Below the pieces are notes generated by a model. That model was not told the DNA's origin, did not search any database, and saw nothing but the letters and a program-made list of their open reading frames with translations. Of a DNA stretch of 64,000 nt, positions 10,666 to 20,599 are shown one piece after another. Positions within the stretch are counted from its first letter, which is position 1; each line of letters opens with the position of its first letter. Source of the stretch: Odobenus rosmarus divergens (Eukaryota > Chordata > Mammalia > Carnivora > Odobenidae). The stretch is taken from contig NW_004450380.1 in NCBI RefSeq assembly GCF_000321225.1, forward strand, positions 3,031,397 to 3,095,396, in the 5' to 3' direction. The translations under genes and the position numbers were made by a program.

Positions 10666-11881
10666 CTTGCAGTCACACCGTAAGAGATATGGTCCAGCAT
10701 TTCCTAAAAGACTCTTGAAGGCCCTGGGGCTCTGCATGGCGGTAGCTGATGTCTCACCTTGACCTTGCTCCCCTGCTACCTGCTGAGAACACGTGATACT
10801 GAAGGTCTAACAGACACTGACTGTCCCCTCTTCCTCACCTGACTTTATTTTGCCACAACCTTCAGGATATTATTTCCAGTTCTAACATCCGCCCTTGGGG
10901 GATGGTGTGCCTCTATTAGAATTAATACAAATGCACTTTCATCAAAATGAAACAAAATAGGGAAAGAAAGTTAATGGCTAATTACAGAGACTTGTTGCTT
11001 TTCTAGGAGAACCACACAGGCCAAAATGCTGCTTCTCTGTCAAAGTCCTTCACAAGACTGAAATCCTACAGTGAAATGACAACCACTTTTCATGACCAGC
11101 TAAGAAACCCATCTGAGGAGATCAGAAGTCCAGCCTCTATGGGCCCTTGGGAGCCCTGACCAGATGCCCACAGCAGATTTTTACACGGTTTGACTTTTCT
11201 TCTTAAATGAGCTGTGCTGATCTTCCCTTGTTTGTTTCAAACCTTCTGTGTGGGAGTGTTAATAAAATCGAACATCTGTAAGTCTCTCCAATTGGTATGA
11301 TGGATCCCTGCTTCAATTCTCTTCTTTGTTCTGCTTCTCGATGATGTGATTTCAGCCATCTCTCCAAAGTTTCCAATGATTTAAGGAACTGATATAAAAG
11401 CACCATTGAAACCACAAACAAACACAAAGCCCCAAACATCTAAAGACTGAGTCTCCAAATACATAGTATGATGGGATAGTTTTGGTTCGAAGGGATCAGG
11501 AACCAGTAAGTAAGATATTTTGCTGCTGGTGAGAAGGGCCAGAAGAAATAAGGAACAGGATGAGAGAAAGAATAAGGTGTATTTCAGCTTAAAACTACTC
11601 ACATTCTAGTTCAACCAGGAGGCACTATTTCCAAAACCTAAATGTGTATGCATTTGAATGGACTTAATCAACCCTACTCTTACCCCAGGATCTTTCAGTA
11701 GACAAAGCTGCTTCCTGTTTCTACAAGAAAAATTATTCAATTGGGAGCAAACTCCCCCAGCCTCACAGAAACACACCATGAGTCTATTTGCACCCGTGCC
11801 CTTACAGAAGCACCCTCCCTTCCTGGGCAAGGTGTGTGCACCACCTGGTCTCCAGATCCCATCCCTCCTCTCCCTCGAGGA
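10666..11881. other. Unique sequence, nothing recognised
   Basis: No repeat or exon recognised over 1.2 kb. The 78- and 73-codon reverse frames at 11203-11602 are hydrophobic in part, but short and mutually overlapping. Confidence 0.45.
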
Positions 11882-12064
11882 CAGGACTTCTCAAACTGGG
11901 AGTGTGCATCAGAATGACCTGGAGGGCTTCTTAAACCCACCCTGGCCCAAACCCAGAGTTTCTGATTCAGGAGATCTCACGTGGGTATTGATAATTTACT
12001 TTTCTAACAAATTTCCAGGTGATGTTGATACTGTTGGTTCCAGACCAAGCACTGAGAAACACAA
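11882..12064. repeat. MER5A-type hAT-Charlie element
   Basis: Near-palindromic short hAT element: TTCTCAAACTGGGAGTGTGC, CAGAATGACCTGGAGGGCTT, AGAGTTTCTGATTCAGGAGA, AACAAATTTCCAGGTGATGT, ending CACTGAGAAAC. It lies inside a 161-codon open frame (11658-12143), which argues that frame is not a gene. Confidence 0.8.
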
Positions 12065-12254
12065 TCCTAAGAACTGCTACACTGATTTTGCCCTTTCATC
12101 CCAGATTCCTGAGCCTCTCCCTCCAGGCTGCTTCTTGCCCTAAGCGTATAGACATGTTCAAATTTCTCTCATCTTAAACCACAAGCAAAAATCTCCTTTG
12201 ACCTCATCAGGAATGGGCACAGTATATATCTCTCTCTTCTTTATGTATTTAAAT
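12065..12254. other. Unassigned sequence
   Basis: Short stretch between MER5A and L2. Nothing recognised. Confidence 0.4.
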
Positions 12255-13811
12255 GCTTAAAAGAATATTCTCCATACACCACCTTCTTCCTTCCGACTTA
12301 CTCCTTCCTGCTCTGCAACCTGACATCGGCTCTCTCAAGCCCACCAAACACACACTGCCAGGTCCTGCATCAACTGGAGTTTGCAAGTCAATGGGTACTG
12401 AAGTATCTACCTTACACAGTCTTTCTGCTCTATCTGGCATTGCTCACCTGCCCAAGTGGCATTCCCTCCTCCTCTGGGTCTTGTAACATCTCTCCATCCT
12501 GGGTCTCCTATCACCTCACCACCCCCCCACCCCCGCCCCTTTTTGGTCTCCTTTTTAGAAGTGTCCGTTTTCACCATCCCCTTAAGGTTGATAGTCCTTC
12601 AGGCCCTGTCCTTGGCCCTCTTCTTTTCACTGTATACTTTTTTTTTTTTTTAGATTTATTTATTTATTTTAGGGAGAGAGGGTGCATGCGCATGCAAGCA
12701 GGGAAAGAAGCAGAGGGAGAGGGACAAGCAGACTCTCTGCTGAGAGTGGAGCCCAATGCAGGGCTTGATTCCAGGAACCCGAGACCATGATCTGATCCGA
12801 AATCCAGTCGGACGCTTAACCCACTGTGCCACCCAGGTGCCCCCACTGTACATATTTTGCCTGAGAATGCTCATCTATACCTGTATCTCTAACTCACATC
12901 GACATCCTGATGACTCTCAAGTCTAGACCTCTCTCTTAAACTTCAAATTCATATAACGGTCATCAATTACACAATTCCTTCTATTTGTCCAATAGGCACC
13001 TCAAAGACATCAATGCCTAAAAGTGAACCCATTACCTTCTACCAAATTCCTGTTCTCCCTCCTTTAACTTAATGCCCCCCAATTACTCAGTCATGCAAAG
13101 CAGTCCTTAAGGACAAGCATGTCTTCATGTCTCATGCTCAATCACATCCCAAGTCTGTCCAATCTACCTGCTAAGTATATCTCAAATCTGTCCCTTTGTT
13201 CCCATCTCTGTGACCTCTGCCCCAACTTCGGTCAACATCATCTCATCTGACCAGGTGAGATGGCCACCATTCAGGCGTCCTGACTTCTAGCTCCCTCTAC
13301 CTAATCTCCACATTGCATAGACTGGGATCTTTCAATCACACCTGCTAATCCTCTATGCGAGAAATCGCTCAGTGGCTCCCATTACCACTGAAATAGTTTC
13401 TACATCTTCGGCGAGGCACTCAAAGCTTTCAATGTTTGCATCCTTCCTATCTCTCTGACCTCATTTCTAGTCACCCCCTTCTCATATTTTAAGCTCTAGC
13501 AGCACCGTGTGACATGTCACGTTCTCTCACATCTAAAAACTTCTGTATATCCTATTCCCTCTGCCTGGAAAACTGTTTCTCTGTAAAACCTCTGTGCCAA
13601 TATGCTCTTCTTTACAAAACCTTCCCCAGTCCTCTTGGATTTAGGTCCCTCTCCTGCTCCCACTCTACTGGGAACTTGCCCTTATGAAAGAAATCATCTG
13701 TTCGCAAGCCTATCGCTACACTAGACTGGAAGGTTCTCAGAAGTAAGTCTTTGAATCTCTCACGCTGACAATACCTGGCTCAAAATATGAGCCCTACTAA
13801 AAATAATTTTT
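12255..13811 (+). repeat. LINE-2 fragment with reverse transcriptase remnant
   Basis: Longest L2 piece in the window (about 1.35 kb without the SINE). Upstream of the SINE the + strand still encodes GPVLGPLLFTVY, the conserved RT segment just before the YADD catalytic box. After the SINE the DNA continues into the degenerate LYADDSQIY region (a residual PDDSQV reading) and then the L2 sequences corresponding to LKLNMSKTE, the NLGV region, and AACTGTTTCTCTG...ACCTTCCCCAG. Many stops and frameshifts; not functional. A second SINE terminates it at 13812. Confidence 0.8.
12637..12843 (-). mobile_element. Can-SINE (reverse) inside L2 RT
   Basis: Reversed tail (T-run, AGATTTATTTATTTATTTTA), purine body, and reversed head CACCCAGGTGCCCC. 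TSD CACTGTATA / CACTGTACA. It splits the L2 reverse transcriptase just before the YADD box. Confidence 0.96.
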
Positions 13812-13991
13812 ATTTTTTTTAAAGATTTTATTTATTTATTCATGAGAGACAGAGGGAGAGAGAGAGAGAAGCAGAGGGAGAAGCAGGCTCCCAAGGAGCA
13901 GGGAGCCCGATGCGGGACTCGACCCCAGGACCCTGGGATCATGACCTGAGCCGAAGGCAAACGCCTAACCATCTGAGCCACCCAGGCGCCC
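13812..13991 (-). mobile_element. Can-SINE (reverse)
   Basis: Full element with reversed tail AAAGATTTTATTTATTTATT and head GAGCCACCCAGGCGCCC. Perfect TSD CTAAAAATAATTTTTA at about 13797 and 13992, at the 3' edge of the L2 fragment. Confidence 0.97.
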
Positions 13992-14217
13992 CTAAAAATA
14001 ATTTTTAAATAACATTATCGGTGATTCTGAACAAGGGAACACACACATTTCAAGGTCACCTGAAATACTAAAATTTAGACAGTAAATGTCATAGATTTAT
14101 TTCACTTCAATTAGAACATGTTAAATCTCTTGTTCACGTCACCTCTTCCAGGAATGGGAGGAGATACAGACATTAGATTTGGGGATGCTTAGGAGTCTGC
14201 TAAAATTTTTTTTGAAG

Positions 14218-14276
14218 AGGAGTGCCTGGGTGGCTCAGTCAGGATGCTTAACCAACTGGGCCACCCAGGTGCCCCA
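14218..14276. mobile_element. Inverted pair of SINE heads (hairpin)
   Basis: A forward SINE head (GTGCCTGGGTGGCTCAGTCA) is followed within a few bases by a reversed head (AACCAACTGGGCCACCCAGG TGCCCC in two parts). Bodies and tails are missing. The two arms pair over about 18 bases around a short loop. This is either a twin-priming-like product or an internal deletion between two oppositely oriented SINEs. Confidence 0.85.
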
Positions 14277-15034
14277 ATCTTACAAATATTTTAAAGAAAA
14301 TTAGTTCCGATGGGCACAGCAAAAAACATGTATTTGGGGCTCAAGAAACAAAAATGAATAGAACTAAATGAACATACTTGCATTTTCTGTAAATGTCACT
14401 GCATGTGTGCAGCAAGCTGGAAGGTCCACCTATCCCATTTCAAATTAGTCATCACTTGTAGCTGGATAGGAAAATGCTGACAGATCTGTACTAGATAAAA
14501 CAGATCACAGCAGTCTTGGAAACAACCCACTTTTATGATGAAACCAACTCTTACACCCATCCATGCCTCCAAACACAGCTTAGGCCTGAGACCAAGTTGA
14601 AGAATGTCCAAAAAAATCTTGAAGAATCCAGATGTTCCTGTAATCATCACTGATAAATTTCCCAAGAGAAAAGAACTTAAACAAAGACGGGAAATTCCAA
14701 GATTCAATACCAGAGAATATTTGCATGCAGAGAATCCTTGCACTCAGGCCTCAGGAAATCATGGTCCTACTGTTCACTGATGCAGTCAGATGTCTAGAGT
14801 TTTGTGCTGAGGTACACCCTTCCCAGACACCACCCTTCTAGAAAGTGGAGGGGAATCACACAGGGGCAAAAGACACAGACATAGAAAACACACTCTTAAA
14901 AAGAATCGAAGGAAGGAGGGAAGTTTAACGATTATTAGTAACAAGGGATACCCTCTGAACCCTTCTGTGTGCCCGCATGGTGCTGAGAGCACCACGTGCG
15001 TGGTCTTCACCTATTCCTCACAATACCTCATTGT
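14277..15034. other. Unique sequence, nothing recognised
   Basis: No repeat assignment. A 115-codon reverse frame (14396-14743) has no family resemblance and no coding-type composition that I can argue for. Confidence 0.45.
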
Positions 15035-15165
15035 CTAGAGGTTGCATTATTATTCCCAGGTTACAAAGGAGGAAACAAAGGAGTTATTAAGAAACTTGCC
15101 CAAGGTACAGGACTTAGAAACATGGAAAGGGGAGTTGAACTCTTCTGATTCCAAAGCCCCAGCTC
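15035..15165 (-). repeat. MIR (reverse)
   Basis: GCATTATTATTCCCAGGTTA, GAAACTTGCCCAAGGTACAG, GAGTTGAACTCTTCTGATTC, CAAAGCCCCAGCTC: reversed MIR. Confidence 0.75.
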
Positions 15166-15198
15166 TTGAGAGAGAAGAGATTGGCTATATTCTAGAGT

Positions 15199-15552
15199 AG
15201 GGGTTACCAAAGCCATTTGTGCTAGAGAATCAACTCTGGAGCTTTTTGAAAAACAATACAATTTCTGGGGTGCCTGGATGGCTCAGTCAGTTAAGCGACC
15301 AACTCTTGATCTCAGCTCAGGTCTTGATCTCAGGATCGTGAGTTCAAGCCCCATACTGAACACCAGGTGAGGAGCCTACCTAAAAACAAACAAACAAAAA
15401 CCCAAAACAAAACAAAACAAACAACAATTTCCAAGGTCCCATAACCAGATTCTGATTCAATTGAACTGGCATAGAGACCAGGAAACTATATTTTTATAAT
15501 GGTCTCCCTCAGGACTCCAATGCTCTCCTGGATCTGAGAACCACGGCTCCAC
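15199..15552. repeat. MER5-type hAT element interrupted by a SINE
   Basis: Left part (GGGGTTACCAAAGCC to GGAGCTTTTTGAAAAA) and right part (AGATTCTGATTCAATTGAAC to GATCTGAGAACCACGG) are the two halves of a MER5-like short hAT element, separated by the SINE at 15266-15421. Confidence 0.65.
15266..15421 (+). mobile_element. Can-SINE, older tRNA-like type
   Basis: Head TGGGGTGCCTGGATGGCTCA, B-box area GTGAGTTCAAGCCCCATACT, then directly an A-rich tail with no CT-rich body: an older Can-SINE subtype. TSD around CAATTTC (AATACAATTTC / AACAACAATTTC). Confidence 0.9.
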
Positions 15553-15575
15553 ACACACACACACACACACACACA
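15550..15575. repeat. (CA)n microsatellite
   Basis: About 13 uninterrupted CA units; a likely length-polymorphic site. Confidence 0.95.
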
Positions 15576-15639
15576 GCCCCCAGCCCTAACAATCAGAAGT
15601 TCCCAAATATGGTCACAGCTGTACTGGAACAGAGTTCAA

Positions 15640-15765
15640 TCCCTGGAAATAGAGGTTGTTGGTTCCAATCCTCGTTTGGCCATTTCCTAGGCAGGCAGCC
15701 TTGGTCAAGTCATTTTCTCTCTGGTCTCAGTTTTCTCCACTGGAAATGATAGAAAATTACTTCCC
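15640..15765 (+). repeat. MIR
   Basis: GGTTGTTGGTTCCAATCCTC, CTTGGTCAAGTCATTTTCTC and CTCAGTTTTCTCCACTGGAA: MIR in sense, directly upstream of the L1. Confidence 0.65.
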
Positions 15766-15774
15766 TCAAAAAAC

Positions 15775-17060
15775 TGTCATTAACCACTTTCTTACACCAT
15801 ACACAAAAATAAATTCAAAATGGATGAAAGGCCTAAATGTGAGACAGGAATCCATCAAGATTCCAGAGGAGAACACAGGCAGAAACCTCCGACCTCGGCC
15901 ACAGCAACTTCTTGTTAGACATGTCTCCAGAGGCAAGGAAAACAAAAGCAAAAATGAACTATTAGGACCTCATCAGAATAAAAAGCTTCTGCACAGCAAA
16001 GGAAATGGTCAATGAAACTAAAAGGCAACCTATGGAATGGGAGAAGATATTTGCAAATGATGTATAGGATAAAGGGCTAGTATCCAAGATCTTCTAAAGA
16101 ACTTATTGAACTCAACACCCCAAAACCAAAATATCCAGTCAAGAGATGGGCAAAAAACATGAACAGACACTTCTCCAAAGAAGACATACAAATGGCTCAT
16201 GAACAGACTTATTAAAAAATGCTCAACATCACTTGGCATCAGGGAAATACAACTCAAAACCACAATGAGATACCACCTCACACCAGTCAGAATGGCTAAA
16301 ATTAACAAGACAGGGAACAACAGATGTTGGTGAGGATGTGGAGAAAGGAGAGCCCTCTTACACTGTTGGTGGGAATGCAAGCTGGTGCAGCCACTCTGGA
16401 AAACTGTATGGAAGCTCCTCAAAAAGTTAAAAACAGAACTACTCTATGACCCAGCAATTGCACTACTCAGTATTTATCAAAAGGGTACAAAAACAGTGAT
16501 TTGAAGGAGCATCTGCACCCCAATTTTATAGCAGCAATGTCCACAATAGCCAAACTATGGAAAAAGCCCAGCTGTCCATTGACAGATAAGTGGATAAAGA
16601 AGATGTGGTGTATATATATATACAATGGAATATTACTCAACCATCAAAAACAATGAACTCTTGCCATTTGCGATGATGTGGATGGAACTAGAGGGTATTA
16701 TGCTAAGCAAAATAAGTCAGTCAAAGAAAGACAAATACCCTATGATTTCACTCATACGTGGAATTTAAGAAACAAAACAGATGAACGTGGGGGAAGGGAA
16801 GGAAAAATAAAATAAGATAAAAAGAGAGGGAGACAAACTATAAGAGACTCTTGACTCTAGGAAACAGAGGGTTGCTGGAGGGAAGGGGGATAGGGGGCTG
16901 GGGTTACTGGGTGATGGACATTATGGAAGGCACTTGATGTAATGAGCACTGGGCGTTATATGCAACTGATGAATCACTCAATTCTACCCCTGAAACTGAT
17001 AATACACTGTATGCTAACTAAATTAATTTAAATAAAAAATTTAAAAAAATTTTAAATTAA
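15775..17060 (+). mobile_element. LINE-1 3' end, 5'-truncated (carnivore L1)
   Basis: Last part of ORF2 plus 3' UTR. The + strand reads [20 protein letters not shown] and then, after a frameshift, the ORF2 C-terminal Cys/His segment (GCGER...[14 protein letters not shown], about 16325-16400). The residue before it has become a stop (CpG decay, CGA to TGA). The 3' UTR has the carnivore pattern GATTTCACTCATACGTGGAA, AGAGACTCTTGACTCTAGG, GAGCACTGGGCGTTATATGC, ending in an A-rich tail. Nonfunctional. Confidence 0.93.
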
Positions 17061-17389
17061 GGACCAGATGCAATTAGGCAAAACTCCGAACACTGTGGTT
17101 GGTATGAGGTAGGTGCTCAGCAGCCACACCCCCAGCACTCTTCTGAGCAAGTGATCCCTGCCCACCTGAAATCAACCACACAGCCAGGCTTCTGCAGCAG
17201 GCCTCAGTGAGTGTACAGTGTGGGCTGCCACTGGCAGCACCCATTCCCCCACTCCCACTCCCACCCCCACCGCTCCCGAAAGTGGCCTGTGATACGAGGG
17301 AACCCACCTCAAGCCCCAATTTAGCGATGGACCCTGACTGGCCTGATCTCATCAGCCTCCACCTGGCTCCCTCGCCCCAGGACTGGCAG
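17061..17389. other. Unassigned, contains CCCACTCCCACTCCC-type tract
   Basis: GC-rich segment with a (CCCAC)n-like tract at 17244-17280. A 173-codon reverse frame (17074-17595) reads glycine/serine-rich across this tract and then runs into the LTR-like element, so it is treated as spurious. Confidence 0.45.
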
Positions 17390-17755
17390 TAACCAGAGCC
17401 TAAACTGACCAGGGCCTCAACCAACCAGCAACGGGTGCTCCTCTGGCCACAGAGACTGGTTTGGAAGAACAGCTGGGTATGTGCCCTAAATTCGGTCAAA
17501 GAGAATGAACCCTGAGACTTGTGTTTGAGAGTTGGAGGGAGAGGGGAGTAGCTCCTCTTCCAGATGGTGGGATATGTCAACATGACACCTGACACTCGGC
17601 AATCATTTTGCTACCAAACACCTTTATCAAACTGTATCTGAAGCTTGACCCAACTCTATGTTTTTGAGATCTGTGCACCAATAAATTCCCTTTATTTTCT
17701 AATTTAAACTGGTTTGAGGTGGTTTTTCTATTACATAGACTGAAAACATTCTCAC
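17390..17755 (+). repeat. Probable old LTR-like repeat, family not named
   Basis: The 3' part has the order ATCTGTGCACCAATAAATTC, then CTAATTTAAACTGGTTTGAG, GTGGTTTTTCTATTACATAG. This is the polyadenylation-signal region of an old interspersed repeat that I recognise but cannot name. Confidence 0.4.
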
Positions 17756-17830
17756 GTATACAGAATTGCCTGGATGGCAGAAGTGATACATGACCACTTA
17801 GACCATGTCTAAGTCAGATTCCGTGACATC

Positions 17831-18035
17831 TTTTTTTTTTTTTTAAAGATTTATTTATTTGAGAGAGAGAGAGCATGAGTGAGAGGAGGGGCAGAGGGAG
17901 AGAGAAAGAGAATCCTCAAGCAAACTCCAACTGAGCGCAGAGCCCAGACTCGGGGCTTGATCTCACAACCCTGAGATCATGATCTGAGCTGAAACCAAGT
18001 CAGACACCCAACCGACTGAGCCACCCAGGCACCCC
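17831..18035 (-). mobile_element. Can-SINE (reverse)
   Basis: T-run, AAAGATTTATTTATTTGAGA, purine body, and reversed head GAGCCACCCAGGCACCCC. TSD GATTCCGTGACAT / GATTCGGTGACTT. Confidence 0.96.
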
Positions 18036-18099
18036 TGGATTCGGTGACTTAGACTATTTCAGTCAGTGCCTGTGGTAAGATTCACAACACTTACAGTGA

Positions 18100-18405
18100 C
18101 GGGGTTCTTCAGACTGGAATGCCCTGCCCTCCTTCTCCTCCTAAAAATCCTCCTCATGTTTCAGGGCCGGACTTAAGTGCCACCATTGCTGCAAGGTCTT
18201 TTCAGAGGAAGCAGTTAATCAGTCTTTCCACAAACGCTTACTGTCCTTCTTTTCTCCATTTCACTGTGAATTTTTCTCATGCTTACCTCCCTTTCCATGT
18301 AGGCTGTGACACCCTGTGTAGCCAATAGCACAAATCTCCCTGATTGTGCATATCCAATGCCTAATGTGGGGCTGGGCATGCAGTAGACATGTAGCAAACT
18401 TCCCC
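18100..18405 (+). repeat. LINE-2 3' end
   Basis: GGAATGCCCTGCCCTCCTTC, a CCTCATGTTTCAGGGC segment, AAGTGCCACCATTGCTG, a TTTCACTG segment, and the terminal GGGGCTGGGCATGCAGTAGA follow the L2 3' end in order. Confidence 0.65.
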
Positions 18406-19094
18406 CAATTCATTAAATGCCAGATGACTGGTCAGCAGGATACACGGGATGACCATAACACTGCCATACATTCCTGGAGTCTTGCCTTATGCCTTGAAAG
18501 AATCAAGGAGAAACCCATTCTCTATCTTGCATGGTTGATCTCCAATTACAAGTGGTTTTTTTCTTTCTCTCCAAGTTCAGTTCAGGTGTGATAGGGTTTG
18601 TGATGATGTAGGTGGTTTACAGTCTTTTCCAACTGTATTAAACTACTCAGATTTTAACTTGTGCAATCGAGGTAGAAAACTCAGGTCCTCTTGATACCCT
18701 AACATAAGGTATCTTCAGTGATCTCTGAAAAGATGTAAGGACACCTTCTCCTCTTCTCTCATACATCATAACACTAAATTCTAACATCATCCTATATTAC
18801 CTATGTTGGGAGGTTTTTCTCCTATATTTGTTGTATTTCCCTTTTTTTTCCTCAAGTGAGGAAAGTGGTTAAGACAGAGGAACTCTGCCCTAGTGCTGAT
18901 TCCCTGGTCCTAAATCTGGACCTCGCATGGAATGTCTGGATCTGCCATGGTTTCATATGAAACCTTCCTCCAAGGGAAGGAAATATGCACCATAAACTGG
19001 AGTCGATGTGCTCACATTTCAACACTCAATCACAATCTCAGGAACTAAGAGATATCCCACAATTCAAAGTCCTCCCTAATAAGGATCACCTTGG
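18406..19094. other. Unique sequence, nothing recognised
   Basis: No assignable repeat; the upstream half of the MLT1 at 19095 may extend into it, too diverged to see. Confidence 0.4.
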
Positions 19095-19331
19095 TCTGGA
19101 GGAATGGGGCCATAAACCAAGGAGGGAGAGTGGCCTTTAGAAGCTGGAAGCAGATTCTCACCCTAGAGTTTCCAGAAAGAAATGCAGCCATGTCAATACC
19201 TTGCTTGTTATAACCCAGTGGGACTTGTGTTGAACTTCAGACCTACAGAACCATAAGATAATCAATGTGTGGTTCTTAGAGCCACTGAGTTTGTGACAAT
19301 TTGTTATGACAGTAATAGAACACTAATACAC
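19095..19331 (+). repeat. MLT1 LTR, 3' half
   Basis: MaLR LTR 3' landmarks: GAGTGGCCTTTAGAAGCTGG, GATTCTCACCCTAGAGTTTC, GCCATGTCAATACCTTG, ACCTACAGAACCATAAGATA, GCCACTGAGTTTGTGACAAT and the end GAACACTAATACA. No viral coding sequence. Confidence 0.75.
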
Positions 19332-19634
19332 TGATTTTCCCATACAGGTGACTGCTAACTCTTTGGGATCCAGAGCAGCCCCTTTCCAAATTGAGTGGGG
19401 CTGTTTCAAAGAAACCCTTAAGTTTATCAAATGTGAAGCATGATAATAAAGCATGGTCATAAGCTGAGGTCAAGTTAGGAAAAAGAAAACACTATTTGAA
19501 TTTATCAAGGATCCAAAGAAGAAGAAAATTCAGGTAACTACTCCAATATGAATCTCAAACATCCCTTTCATATTCACAAAACAGACCTGAATAGGTAGAT
19601 GCCTCCCTTTAACTAAAATACCTTCTCTTCTTTT

Positions 19635-19780
19635 CTTTAAATAAAATGCATTTATTCATTAACTCAACACATAATTACAGAGCCCCTTCCATGGGCCTGG
19701 CACTGTGGCGAGTCCTGAGAAAGGGCCACCTTCAAGATGCTTACAATCTATGTGAGCTAGGGCAAGCACAGAAATAAATT
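19635..19780 (-). repeat. L2 3' end (reverse)
   Basis: GCATTTATTCATTAACTCAA, CATGGGCCTGGCACTGTGGC, CAAGATGCTTACAATCTATG: the reversed L2 3' end. Confidence 0.65.
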
Positions 19781-19885
19781 CTCCACATCTTAGTTCATCA
19801 ATGCTAAAACAGAAACTAGGAGTACAATCACAGCTTAAAAATTGTATCATTATAGACAGATGCATAGATTAAGAGCTAAGCCATG

Positions 19886-20410
19886 TGTATTTATCACCTA
19901 TTGCTAATAACACACTTGTTGCTTAAAGCAACAAACATTATTTCACCCAGTTTTAGGGCTCAGGAGTCTGGAAGTGGCTTAGCCACTGGCTCAGAGTGTT
20001 TCATGAGGTTGCAGTGAAGCTGTCAGCAGGGACCACAGCCAATTCAAGGCTGGACAAAGGCTGGAGGAGGCATTCCCAAGCTCACTCGTGGGGTTCGTGG
20101 CACACCTCAGGTTCTCACTGGCTGTCTGCCAGAGGCTCAGTGACCCACCACATGGGCTTCTCCATAGGGCCGCTACGAGAAGGCAGGCAGCTTCCCTCCA
20201 AGTAAGTGACCCAAGAAAGAGAATGACCGACAACAGAAGCCAATGCCCCATTATAATCTAATCTCAGAAATGGCATGCCATCATTTCTGCCATACTCTAT
20301 TGGTCACACAGACCAACTCTGGCCCAAGATGGGAGAAGATATCCCCAGATGTGAATATCGGGAGGCGGGAAATGCTGGTGGCCATGTTGGAGGCTGGCCA
20401 TAATACCATG
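19886..20410 (+). repeat. Old mammalian interspersed repeat, family not named
   Basis: Strong resemblance to a common placental repeat of about 500 bases: TATCACCTATTGCTAATAAC, TTAAAGCAACAAACATTATT, GTTTCATGAGGTTGCAGTGA, ATGGGCTTCTCCATAGGGCC, CCATCATTTCTGCCATACTC, GGTCACACAGACCAACTCTG, CATGTTGGAGGCTGGCC. I recognise it but cannot recall whether it is filed as an LTR or a DNA element. Confidence 0.6.
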
Positions 20411-20500
20411 TTCTTCCAAAACATCTCAACAAGGAAAGCCAAGCAGAATGAAAAGCCCCATACATCTAATCACTGTAGCTGCTTAAAAAAGTTTAATTCT

Positions 20501-20598
20501 ATTTTTATTTATTTATTTGTGCCCCAACGTGGGGCTTGAACTCACAACCCTGAGATCAAGAGTAGCACGCTCTACCAACTGAGTCAGCCAGGTGCCCC
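20501..20598 (-). mobile_element. Can-SINE, short older type (reverse)
   Basis: About 98 bases: reversed tail ATTTTTATTTATTTATTTGT, then the tRNA-like part (GAACTCACAACCCTGAGATC) and reversed head GAGTCAGCCAGGTGCCCC. No CT-rich body. TSD AAAGTTTAATTCTA / a degenerate TTTTAAATTCTA. Confidence 0.9.
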
Positions 20599-20599
20599 G

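Noticed and set aside
11658..12143. 161-codon forward frame
   Set aside because: A MER5A-type transposon lies inside it.
17074..17595. 173-codon reverse frame, the longest in the window
   Set aside because: Its Gly/Ser-rich part is the translation of a (CCCAC)n-like tract, and it extends into an LTR-like repeat.
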